DNA from: Vigna angularis
Lineage: Eukaryota > Streptophyta > Magnoliopsida > Fabales > Fabaceae
Length of the DNA stretch: 64,000 bases
Direction of reading: 5' to 3'
Assembly (NCBI RefSeq): GCF_016808095.1
Contig: NC_068970.1
Span: 48,953,630-49,017,629, forward strand
Within the stretch, counting starts at the first letter, position 1. Each line of letters opens with the position of its first letter. Below, one piece after another: positions 13,353-23,825 of the stretch. The position numbers were made by a program, and so were the translations under genes. The notes under the pieces are model-generated. The model did no database searches. It was not told the DNA's origin and saw nothing but the letters and a program-made list of their open reading frames with translations.

Positions 13353-15898
13353 TTATTCCTGCAAGAGAACAAATATGGAAAAGCCACAATAAATAAATAC
13401 CTTGTTGACCAAAAGGTTGGTAAATTCCATTACTGCATTAAGACAAGTTACTTACATCACCATTCGAATTTCGAGGGGAAGGGCTTCGTGAAGCTTCAGG
13501 GCGACCACGTGGTGATACACTGCGCGGGGAAGGAGAACGTGGAGAACGTCCATCACGGCTACGATTTGCTGGACTTTCACCCCTTGGGCTTTTCCTAGGG
13601 GAAGTACTCCTTTGGGGAGAAGTGCTCCGCTGTAAGGAAGGACTCTTTCGAGGACTAGGACTGCGTCGTGCAGGGGAGCGACTATAAGGAATATCAAGGA
13701 AAGAGTCAAACATAATTGCAATAAGGAATGGGGTAAAAACAATTGCAAGAACTATATATCAACAAATGAAGACCTGTCAACTGATCTACTCCGGCTCCTA
13801 CTATGATGCTCATCATCATAGCGTGCCCTACCACGACCCTTGTAATCAAGACTGGTACTACGGCTCCTGCTTCTGTGACGATAATCTTTGTCTCTCCCAC
13901 GGTGCTTGTCACGTTCATACCTATCATAGCTTCTACTGCGACTTCTCTTTCTATAATCCCTGTCTCTGTCTCTGTCATCACGATACCTGCAGATGACATT
14001 AATAAATTCATTTCTCCAACCACATCAACTGGAAAAATGAACGACCAAACTACATTGGCTATAAAAACTCATTTTAATTGCCAAAGATCATTTTCAAAAT
14101 GACTGGATAAATGGCATTGGTATGTTTGAAAATAATATTTTGGGGAAATAATAGATTTTTCTTCAAAAGAAAAAACTGAAAAAAAATGTTTCCCAAACCC
14201 TGTTAATCCTAACACAATTCTTTTAAAAACATTTGACAACTGGAATGTATGTGAACTAAACTCCGTCCAATAAATGACAGTTGAGAGGGAGAAAGCATTC
14301 AGCGTTCACTAGATAAGAGAAGGCTAGTATATGCTGAACACAGGCGTGTTTTAACTTCCCCTTTCATCCCTGAACTCAGGTAACTGCATTAAGAATCCAG
14401 GGCAAAACAAAAAAAAAAAACTATGCGTTTACTTCTGAAAAACAACATAAGTACAAAATTAAATTGCATGATATACAGCCTGATTGCCACAAAATCATAG
14501 CTTACAGTGTACCAATGAAGATTCCAAAATATTGTTTTAGTTGTAACATGGACATCTCATAACATAAAAACAAAAGCTAAGAAAAAATATGAAATTGAAC
14601 ATCAAACTCAACACAAAAACAGGCAATCAAGGCATACTAGCACAACTATTATCAACAAAATAAATAATTCTACAATTGTAGTTCAACACTTCTCATTACA
14701 GTAAAGCCAGCCCAACATTTTAAAGAAGCAAGTAAATTTAACAACAGCAAACCTTTTCCTGGGACTACGGCTTCTTGACCGGTGCCTTGATCTCTGGGCC
14801 GTTTCAATAATCCTTCCTTTGTGACTGCAAATTGAAAAAATTAACTAAGCCATGGACAAACTCACATGTCATCGTCATGCAAAATCATTGAATTGGAGTA
14901 AGGCCAGTCTGATTACTGTTTTTCCAAAACTCTTTGTTATTAATAAAGTTAACTTCTGAAACTGATAATTTTCAAACCCTGTGGGCCAAAATTTATAGAG
15001 ATAAGATTGAGAACACAAACTAGATTATACATTTTCTTTAATTCTTCGCAGCTCTCAATCTCAAAACCTAGCAACATCACCACTGCCACATGGAATGCTA
15101 ACACCCCAAACACAACAGTGTAAGTTTGCAAATTAAGCTAAAACCATGATGAATCTCTAAATAGAGAAACAGACAATGGCAACAACTTCACAAGGGAAAA
15201 AGAGGCTCTGGGAAATAATCCCCCCAACAAATTTTCATTTTCAAAAATAACATAAACAAATAAATAAATAACAAATAATAAAAGAAAAAGGAACCACTTA
15301 CATCCTCTCAGCATTAGGCCCATATTTCGCAAACTGGACAGTTATTTCACGACCATCAACCATTCTTCCTGAAAGGGTTACAAGACTCGCCCATTCAAAA
15401 CAGAATCTAACAAAACAAAGACTAAAAGAACCAATTAAAAACAAGAAAGCATACCGTCGAGCCTATCAACGGCCTTTTGAGCCTCATCAGCATACTTGTA
15501 ACGCACAAAGGCAAAACCCCTGGACTCACCAGTCCTTTACGACAAAATCAATAAACGAAGAACAAATCATTAAATAGAGAAAAGATTATGAATAAACGGT
15601 GACAAAAAAAATTGAGAATGAAATTTGAAAGTACCTTCGATCCTTGGGGATGAAGATGTCGACGACCTTCCCATACTTGTCGAATAGAGGAAATAGGTCA
15701 TCGGCTGTGGTGCCTGAAGGCAACAACATTAAACGTTAGATTAAGGGTTTAGCAGAAAAATTACAGAAAAGAGAAAGAGAAAAAGAGAGAGAGAGAGCGA
15801 GAGAGAGAGAGAGAGAAAATACGGAAGGTGATGTTGAGAACGAGAAGAGAGTAAGTGTCGGAAATGTCAGGAGGACCCGAGCGTCCGAAGTGAGACAT
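13353..15898 (-). CDS. SC35: Serine/arginine-rich splicing factor SC35 (eight coding exons)
   Basis: Minus-strand coding exons, in order, are 15823-15898, 15635-15713, 15455-15534, 15302-15368, 14753-14824, 13774-13986, 13456-13681 and 13353-13358, with GT-AG borders and consistent phase, giving 272 residues. An RNA-recognition motif spans about residues 16-94, with RNP2 LLVLNI (18-23) and RNP1 RGFAFVRY (57-64). From about residue 110 to the end is an RS domain with many RS and SP dipeptides (SPRKSP, RSRSRS). The order and the N-terminus MSHFGRSGPPDI match plant SC35, the SRSF2 orthologue, which binds exonic enhancers and recruits U1 and U2 components in nuclear speckles. The last coding exon contains only Glu and the stop. 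Retention of the last intron would end the protein VSNLS instead. Confidence 0.93.
15783..15817. repeat. GA/CT microsatellite inside SC35 intron 1
   Basis: A nearly pure (GA)n tract with one C interruption lies in the 109-nt first intron of the SC35 gene (15714-15822). On the gene's own strand it is a CT tract starting a few bases after the 5' splice site. Confidence 0.9.
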
Positions 15899-16973
15899 GT
15901 TTGTTGGGAGAGAGAGACAGAGGCGAAGAAGAAGAAGATGAAGATAAGAAAAAAGAAGATATTAGGGATTAAGAAGAAGAAGGGCTAGGGTTTGGGTTTG
16001 TCGTAGCGTTGGCCGCATAAACCAAACCTTCTTGAACATTCCTTGTGCCAAAGCCTCTATTTATCTTCACGTGCAAACTCTTTCTACATCTTTGATTTAT
16101 TTTTCTTTTACCAGCATTGTGCCAAAAATAAATAAACTCTTTTACTATTCATAATATTTATTCACCTGATTTTGAAAACTTAATGTTTACCTGATTTTTT
16201 AATTTTTTTAAATTGAAAAAAATAATTTATTTGATAAATTTTATATATTATACTAAATTAATTAAATAACTGATATATGTTTTAAATATCAGTAAATATA
16301 TATATCTATAATTTTTTCTTTATAGTAAAATTAATGATAATAAATTATTATTATTATTATAAAACTAAATATAAATAGGGTTAAATATGTTTTTAGTCGC
16401 TAAACTATTGGCTGTTTGTGGTTTTCGTCCAAAATTCTGAAGATTAAAACGAACGTTTTAAAAAAAATGAGGACCAAATTGTACCTTACTTTGAAAGAGG
16501 AACGAAAATCAGAAACGAGGACTAAAAACATATTTAACTCATATAAATATTGTTATAACTTTGTAAATTATTTTTATTCATTTTGAAGATATTTTTATAA
16601 TTAAAAAAATTGACAAGTTTAATAAATAGTTAAATAAAAAACACAGGTAAATGTAAAGCAACAGTGATTATGAATAAAATTGATAGAATAATTATTTTAA
16701 TTTAAAGAAAATTTTATTTAAAAAGTAAAATTAGAAAAAAAGAAAATTAAAATAATTATTATAATTAAAAATTATACATTTTTATGTCTACATTTATTTT
16801 CCAAATTTATCCTTTAAATACAAGTTTTTTAAAATTAAAATAATTATATTGTCAATTTTACCATTTAAAAAAAATTAACCATTTTTTCAATTTAACCATT
16901 TCTTAATTATAAAAAAATTATAAAATAAAAAAACATTTTAAAATTGAATCCTCTACATGGAGGCTACTAAGAC
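15899..16973. other. Bidirectional upstream region between SC35 and the PPR gene
   Basis: The two genes diverge across this 1.1 kb. The SC35 side (15899-16080) is purine-rich with GAAGAA runs, probably its 5' untranslated region. The rest is strongly AT-rich and contains the MITE at 16378-16540. No other gene is seen. Confidence 0.5.
16378..16540. mobile_element. Mutator-type MITE, 163 bp, with 9-bp target-site duplication
   Basis: The ends are inverted repeats: GGGTTAAATATGTTTTTAGT at the left matches the complement of the right end (ACTAAAAACATATTTAACTC) with one mismatch. Flanking it on both sides is ATATAAATA (16369-16377 and 16541-16549), a perfect 9-bp target-site duplication. A 9-bp duplication is the mark of Mutator-like transposases. 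The interior is non-coding, so the element is non-autonomous. It sits about 430 bp upstream of the PPR start and 480 bp upstream of the SC35 start on the other strand. Confidence 0.88.
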
Positions 16974-18353
16974 ATGAACAGGCTCTTGAGAAATGCTGCA
17001 AACGCAATGCTGAAGAGATACGCAAAACTGATCCTCACCACCTCGAAAACACTTATCCTCAATTTCCATTCATTCCCTAAAACCCTAACCACCGCGGCCT
17101 CACCCCGAGACGAGTACTTCGCGGTGATTCACCACGTCTCCAACATCGTGCGCCGCGACTTTTACCTGGAACGCACCCTCAACAAGCTCCGTATCCACGT
17201 CACCCCGGAGCTAGTCTTTCGTGTTCTCCGCGCGTGCTCCACCGCCCCCACGCCCTCCCTCCGCTTCTTCAACTGGGCTCTATCCCACCCTTCCTACACC
17301 CCCACCTCTCTCGAGTTCGAACAAATCGTCACCACCCTCGCCCACGCCAACAATTACCAAACCATGTGGTCCCTCATCCGTCAAGTCTCCCTCCTCCACC
17401 GTCTTTCCCTCTCCCCTGCCGCCGTCGCCACCCTCATCGACGCCTACGGTCACCACCGCCACATCGACCAGGCCGTCGAGGTCTTCAACAAGGCCGCCGT
17501 CCTCAACTGTCCCCAAACCCTCCCGCTCTACAACGCCCTTCTCAAATCCCTCTGCCACAACCGCCTCTTTCACGGCGCCTACGCCCTCCTCCGCCGCATG
17601 CTCCGCAAGGGCGTCCACCCCGACAAGACAACCTACTCTGTCCTCGTCAACGCCTGGTGCTCCTCCGGCAAACTCCGCGAGGCCAAGCTCTTCCTCAGGG
17701 AAATGAGTGACAAGGGCTTCAACCCTCCCCTTCGTGGCCGCGACCTTCTCGTCGAAGGCCTGCTCAATGCCGGTTACGTTGAATCCGCCAAGGGAATGGT
17801 CAGGAAGATGATCAAGGAAGGGATCGTTCCCGACGTTGGAACTTTCAATGCCGTGGTGGAGACAGTGTGCAAGGAAGACGTTCAATTTTGCGTTGATCTT
17901 TATCACGAGGTTTGTGCTTTAGGGATGGTTCCTGATGTCAACACTTACAAGATTCTCATTCCCGCTGTTTCAAAAAGTGGCTCCATTGATGAGGCATTTA
18001 GGTTGCTCAACAATTTCGTTGAGGATGGTAACCGTCCATTTCCTAGCTTGTATGCGCCTGTTATTAAGGCTCTGTGTAGGAGAGGGCAGTTTGATGATGC
18101 TTTTTGTTTCTTTGGGGATATGAAGGCCAAGGCACATCCCCCTAACCGCCCTCTCTATACCATGTTGATTACCATGTGCGGCCGTGCTGGGAAGTTTGTG
18201 GAGGCCGCTAACTACCTCTTTGAAATGACTGAGATGGGGTTGGTCCCCATCTCGCGCTGTTTTGACATGGTCACTGATGGGTTGAAGAATTCTGGCAAAC
18301 ATGATTTGGCTAGTAGAGTGCAACAGCTTGAAGTTTCTATCCGTGGTGTTTGA
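16974..18353 (+). CDS. P-class pentatricopeptide repeat (PPR) protein, probably organellar
   Basis: A single uninterrupted 459-codon frame, as is usual for plant PPR genes. Residues 1 to about 45 are rich in Arg, Lys, Leu and Ser without acids, a likely mitochondrial or plastid presequence. From about residue 110 to 445, degenerate 35-residue PPR motifs follow one another, for example PLYNALLKSLCHNRLFHGA, TTYSVLVNAWCSSGKLREA, NTYKILIPAVSKSGSIDEA and PLYTMLITMCGRAGKFVEA. No E, DYW or SMR domain follows, so it belongs to the P class, which binds organellar RNA and affects its stability, processing or translation. The target cannot be read from the sequence. The 5' half (about 17,040-17,760) is unusually C-rich, which creates long false frames on both strands. 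Confidence 0.93.
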   Translation: MNRLLRNAANAMLKRYAKLILTTSKTLILNFHSFPKTLTTAASPRDEYFAVIHHVSNIVRRDFYLERTLNKLRIHVTPELVFRVLRACSTAPTPSLRFFNWALSHPSYTPTSLEFEQIVTTLAHANNYQTMWSLIRQVSLLHRLSLSPAAVATLIDAYGHHRHIDQAVEVFNKAAVLNCPQTLPLYNALLKSLCHNRLFHGAYALLRRMLRKGVHPDKTTYSVLVNAWCSSGKLREAKLFLREMSDKGFNPPLRGRDLLVEGLLNAGYVESAKGMVRKMIKEGIVPDVGTFNAVVETVCKEDVQFCVDLYHEVCALGMVPDVNTYKILIPAVSKSGSIDEAFRLLNNFVEDGNRPFPSLYAPVIKALCRRGQFDDAFCFFGDMKAKAHPPNRPLYTMLITMCGRAGKFVEAANYLFEMTEMGLVPISRCFDMVTDGLKNSGKHDLASRVQQLEVSIRGV

Positions 18354-18970
18354 TGCATCATGTATTTGCCTCTACCATTATTACCCATGCCCTGCCTCTC
18401 TCAAGCTCAAAAGTTCTCTATACATTGGAATATAGGTCTCAAATCCTTTACTCTCTCTATTCCATCTGTGTTGGGCTGAAGTTCTTAGTTTATTTCTGTC
18501 AATTGTGTTCACAAACTTGATTGTTTTTATCTCATACATTCATTCCTTTAAGAAACTTATTGGTTGCACTGCTTGCTCTTGTGTCTTTCTGAAAAGTTGA
18601 AAACCTTTATTGTTGTTTGGCAGAATAACGTACATTACATAACACATTGTGAACCTTTGAAAACCTGAGCAAACCACGTTTGTGACGTGTAAGACGAGAC
18701 AGACAGACGGAGCAAAGAGAATGTTTTCATTATAAATATATTACTATCATTTAGCACATGAGTGTCCTGGGAATATCTCAGAATGTAGCATATAGAGAAA
18801 GCCATTCTTTATCTCGGATGCATAACCATTTTTTTCTCTAGTTCCAATACCATCAGGTGAGTCATGTTTTTAGGAATAGTACTATGTGCATTGAAATTAT
18901 TTTCACCGGCATCTTCGTGTTAGAAATGATTTATTAAACTTGTTGAAGAAGAAACGAGCTATTGTAGAAC
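18354..18970. other. 3' flank of the PPR gene
   Basis: Non-coding. It presumably contains the PPR 3' untranslated region. No repeat or gene is recognised before the bL32 fragment begins at 18971. Confidence 0.5.
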
Positions 18971-19179
18971 TTGCTGTGAGTGTCATTATTTGTGCGCTGT
19001 TATCGTTTGGGCTTTGTGTTTTGAAATATTTTTAATGGTTCTGTCTATCGTGCAGGTTTCTCCCCATAAAAGAGGAATAAGAAATGGACCAAAAGCTCTG
19101 AAACCTATCCCTGTGATTGTCCTATGCAAGCAAGACTTTGTCTGTTTCGCCTTATTGTTTGCCATTATTTGGTGTGTTT
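18971..19179 (+). pseudogene. Partial duplicate of the bL32 gene (intron 1 end, exon 2, intron 2 start)
   Basis: This 209-bp stretch aligns without gaps to 1412-1620, with about nine differences by eye. It contains the 3' part of intron 1, all of exon 2 (VSPHKRGIRNG...VIVLCK) and the first 50 bases of intron 2. Because intron sequence is included, it arose from DNA rather than from a reverse-transcribed message. The GT of the intron-2 donor has become GC. Neither exon 1 nor exon 3 follows, so no bL32 protein can be made. Confidence 0.95.
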
Positions 19180-20410
19180 GCTATTCCCTGTTCTTGCTTG
19201 CCTTGATAGTTTTACTGTTGTTAGCAAGTATAATGTAGAGTATAGTTACTTTTTGTTTGAGAAGATTCGTTGGTGGCATAATTCATTTGGCTAATTTTGT
19301 TAATTTTTATATATAGGATGACCTAGACCTGTTTCAAAAAATGTGTTGACAATAAGTGGGGAAACTCTTCTCTAATTTTATTAACTGCTTGAATAATTCT
19401 AATGTTTGATGGTATTCATATGCCATCCAGTCCAATCCACCCAAGTTGTAAATTAGTTTCTTATTTTGATGATGGCTCACTTAGTGTTAGTTCTTATAAA
19501 TTTAAGTTAGAGGGAGTGTAAAGTGTAACACTATTGTTGTGTTTTTTAATCAATGATATTTGACCCCAATGCCACAACCCTTCTTCTCCTTCCTCTGTTT
19601 CTGAATTGTATTGTAAGGTGTGAATTGGCTCTCTGTGTGCAAGGAAAAGTGAAAGTGATGATGGTGTTAGGACTTGTGAAGATGGCTAAGAAGAAGAAAA
19701 TGGATTGAGGCATGACAAAGAATGATGGACTGGCCTCATGCATATAGCCTGACAGCCGACACTCATAGAAGATCAACATCATAGCAGTCTTAGAAGCTCA
19801 ACATCTTAGCATACAACATGACAAACATCATAGGAGCTTGACTAGCAGTATGATAGCTTAGTAGTTAGCGAGGAAGCTGGACTAGCATTATAATCATTCT
19901 GACAGGAAGCATGAGAGCTCAACAGGAAGCATGAGAGCTCGGTTGGTAGTATAACTAACCCGATAGGCAGAATGAAAGCTTGGCAGGTAACATGGAAACT
20001 CTACAGCCATTATTTATATATTTAAAAATAAGGAAACTAAAGTTTGCTCTATCCATGGACCCATGTTGTAAGCCCGGGTGATTATCATCATAATGTTTGG
20101 ATTTTTAACGTTGTTAAACCTATTTATGAATATTGTATATTTAAATTATTTGTTTCCATGATTGATTCTTATATATTATATAAATTCTTTGCAATGCAAT
20201 AATATTATGAACTTTTATGATAAACTTCAATGTTCAGGATTATATAACTAGTGTGGTCAAAATGAATTGGAACTAGTAAGCTAACATGACCCACTTTTGA
20301 CCAATTTTAAACTTGATCCACCGAGAATCTAGCTCAGCGAGGTTGAATCTATGGTGAGCTAGCCAACCCATTTCATTTTATATTTTGGAGTTTAAGATGA
20401 TTTTGGATTG

Positions 20411-20412
<2 letters not shown>
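19180..20412. other. Intergenic region with degenerate short repeats
   Basis: No gene is supported. Between about 19,750 and 20,010 there is a run of degenerate repeats of about 20-24 bp. The clearest pair is AGGAAGCATGAGAGCTC at 19915 and 19924-19940. From 20,250 the sequence has phrases resembling old transposon ends, but no boundaries could be set. Confidence 0.4.

Positions 20413-20461
<49 letters not shown>
20413..20461. repeat. (TA)n microsatellite
   Basis: A pure alternating TA tract of about 48 bp. It runs directly into the first copy of the 152-bp tandem duplication. Confidence 0.97.
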
Positions 20462-20464
<3 letters not shown>

Positions 20465-20757
20465 TTTGAATTGTTTTTGAAATTTAACATTTTGGATTGA
20501 AATTTATTTAGATTTGAATTAGAAAAAAATTGTTATTTTTTTTTTAAATTGAAAGAAAAACTTATTATTAAGTGAATCAGTGAATTAACCCGTTTAATTT
20601 ATCAATATATATTTATTTTGAATTGTTTTTGAAATTTAACATTTTGGATTGAAATTTATTTAGATTTGAATTAGAAAAAAATTGTTATTTTTTTTTTAAA
20701 TTGAAAGAAAAACTTATTATTAAGTGAATCAGTGAATTAACCCGTTTAATTTATCAA
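20454..20757. repeat. Exact tandem duplication of a 152-bp unit
   Basis: The units 20454-20605 and 20606-20757 appear identical throughout by eye. Each begins TATATATTTATTTTGAATTG and ends CCGTTTAATTTATCAA. The lack of divergence points to a very recent duplication or to an assembly artefact. The content is AT-rich and non-coding. Confidence 0.93.
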
Positions 20758-20820
20758 CCCATGATGAATCGGGTCAAATTTAAATTTTTTCGACTCACTA
20801 ATAAAGGAGTCAGTTTAAGT

Positions 20821-20940
20821 TGAAATTACTATTATCGAAGCAAGTCAACATATTACCTATTTAGCGATAGGTGACAGGTTAAATTGAAATTACTATTATC
20901 GAAGCAAGTTAACATATTACCTATTTAGCCTTAGGTGATT
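20821..20940. repeat. Tandem duplication of about 64 bp
   Basis: The block starting TGAAATTACTATTATCGAAG at 20821 recurs at 20885 with few changes and ends in TTAGGTGA or ATAGGTGA. It lies just beyond the 152-bp duplication. Confidence 0.9.
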
Positions 20941-23202
20941 ATCTACGAATTTATCTGTATATAATTATTTATATAATTTATAGATAAAATACTTAGGTAT
21001 AAATCTACTTAGGTATAATAAATCCTTAAGCGATGGTAGTTATGACTGATTTACTTACAAATTTTATCTTAAGTAATTTGTAAATAGTGGTTATTTGTGT
21101 GAATTTAATACCAACTTATCTAATTAATAAAAGGAATAAATTGTGTGATCGATGAAGATGTTGAATAAAAATTGTGTTAATAGTAAGATTGTGATCGATG
21201 TCTCATCTTTTTTTTTTATCTTATGTTCATGACGTTGTGCTCAAATTGAAGGTATCTAATTAACATAGATTTTTTTTTTAAAATCCTCATTATATTGTTC
21301 GAGACATTTGTCACGATACATTTAGTATGACTTTGTAATTGATAAATTGTATTTATTAAATCTCTCAACCATATTAATGTATTTGTCATGTACTTATGTT
21401 TTTTAGGTTGCTATTATTAATTTGTTAAAAAAAAAACTAAAAAAGAAAAATAAAATTAATGTTGTGTTCATTTCTTGCATTGACTAATTATTGAAATTCA
21501 TTAATAATTACTCCATTGTTATTACACGTGAGTTTCATATATTTTTTTTCTTAAATCATTTGTGTACTTAATCTATTTAATTTAAATTAAATGATTTAAA
21601 ATATCTTTTTAATGTGTTTTCTCTTATAATTATAATTTATGAAGATATGTGTATTGACATACTTATAATATGTTTTTGATCATTTATAATTTTTTTTGCT
21701 AATGTTTAATTGTTTGAAAAAGACAAAAATGGTCATATTTAACTATGAACTAATTGTTCATAAAGAATTTGTAAATATTATAGATGAGGAAGAACTTTGT
21801 GTTACTATCTCCAACAACTATGTAAAATCAATATTTGTAATCTATCATAACTTTATACTTCTTAAACTTTGATTAATCATTAATACATTCCGTAAGTGAT
21901 AAATTAAGAAGCGTCACCTAGAAAATATGACACATAAAGATAATAACTCGTATTTTTATTCTATCAAAATTGTTAAGATAAGTTTATGGACTCTTCTTAT
22001 ATCAAGAGTGAAATGAGAAGGGTTAGGCAAAAAATGAGTACAAGACCTCATTTAATTTTCATAAAGACTGAAGTTCATTTTTCACAAATTAAGATTTGTT
22101 AGATGATGAACCATACTGCCTTCAATGTCAAACATTGAAACCATTTCAACTTTGCTAGAATGAGGTTGATGCGCATTTTTCTTATGTTGACTTCATTGAA
22201 AAATAGTTTATTTACATGAAAATTTCCTCTTTCAATGATATCTTATAAAAAGTTAAGGTTAAGGTTAAGGTATGAAATAATGTGTCAAATATCTTTTGTC
22301 TCCATAATATTTTTGCTCAATTTAGTGGAATATTATATGTCCCTTATGTCTTTTCCATGCCCTTATGGAGTGTAGGAATTGATGTACAATACATGGAGTA
22401 GGTTGAAAACAATTCCTAATAAGAGGTGGTAGATAATAGGCCTACCAATCTCAATTACATGTTTTTTCTATTTTAATTTATGTAATATGAACTCATTGTA
22501 GATTTGTTATTTTTTTTGTTGTGAGTAAAGCTTCTTATAAACTATCTTTTTGCCTATCAACTTCGTTACAAACTTCACTTTATACAATACATGTTACATC
22601 GCATTGTCATATTTATACATGTTGTCTCAACCTTCGTAGTAGTAGTTGGTGGCAATGCGAACACTAATTGTTTGCCCAATAGCTATTTGGTTCAAAATCA
22701 TCACAAGTTTAATGACATTGGACCAATTGTTTCTCCTTCTAATGACTTGTGCCAAAACATTCTCACCAACTTTAACGTAAATGGATTGACCCTAAAAGAG
22801 TCCTTTTATACCCTATTCAACAAGGGCCTATGCAAACTTTAAATCTTACTGCCTAAGGTTAGGATCACAGTATAGAGCGAGTCATGTTAAGGGCGACAAC
22901 TTGAGTATAGGGTGGCCTGAGTAATTTGGCTCATTAACCTGCTTAGACCCACCTTGCAAAACCCACAACCCATGTGGGCCAATGACGGAATATGACAGGT
23001 TGGTCCACATAGCTCACATTGTGTAGATTTCCCTCAACATGTTTCCATAACTTATGACGTGTTCACTGATATGAGTATTGTGTGAATTTGTCATTAATTA
23101 AGTTTAATTTCAAAAGGGTCTTTCATCAATTCTCATTTTTGTTTGAAAACTTTAGTTACTTCAAACTTAATTTCCGTTTTTGGTTTAGTTAAATATGTCA
23201 AA
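20941..23202. other. AT-rich intergenic region, probably old transposon debris
   Basis: Nothing coding is supported. Near 22,860-23,000 there are phrases such as ACCCACAACCCATGTGGGCC that recall degenerate ends of plant DNA transposons, without clear inverted repeats. One open frame at 22,591-22,842 lacks any family signature and is not called. Confidence 0.4.
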
Positions 23203-23825
23203 TGGGTCAAAAGTTTATTGAGTTCACACTAACTTAATTAAGAAAAAAATGAGGTATTTTTCTTCATGGGCTACCAACCTACTATGCAATTTAAAATCAT
23301 GTAACCCTTTGCATTAAGTTTTTACGAGGGAGACATATAGATAAAATGTGAGTGCCTTTGGTGAGAAAAATATCATGTGCAAATAAGCGAGCTTGGAGAA
23401 AAGGTTTTATTCCATGGGATTTCTTCTTTTGTTATCCACCTTGATGATGAAAAAGGTTTTTTTTTCTTTTGATCCTTAACTTGTAGTGTACTCATTAATT
23501 ATTGTTAGTGATACTGGATTAGGTCTTGTGGGTTTTCCTTCCTCTGTTAAAAGTTTTAATGTTTACTGGTTTCTCTCTTTTTTATTTGGGCATCTCATTG
23601 TTTTGCTTATTATTTATATAGGAAAGATTTGATTTGGGTTTCTCTTCCGCTTGTTATTTGTTATTTTTACTATCTTCCCAACAAATGGTATCAGGACTCT
23701 AGTTAGGAGCTTTGATTTGTGTTCTAAAGATGAGAGATAATGACGATGTTGGAACCATGATTAAATTGAATTCTATAAATTATTCATTCTGAAAATCCTG
23801 CATGGAAGATTTCTTATTTTGCAAA

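Noticed and set aside
13452..14102. Several frames on both strands over the RS-domain exons
   Set aside because: They arise from the repetitive Arg-Ser codons of SC35 read in other frames.
17221..17906. Long open frames on both strands overlapping the PPR gene, including Pro/Ser-rich and Val/Gly/Asp-rich proteins of 158-208 residues
   Set aside because: They are shadows of the C-rich 5' half of the PPR gene. The PPR frame has family motifs and the others have only composition bias.
22591..22842. An 83-codon frame with a hydrophobic N-terminus resembling a signal peptide
   Set aside because: Isolated in AT-rich repeat-derived sequence, with no conserved domain or promoter evidence.
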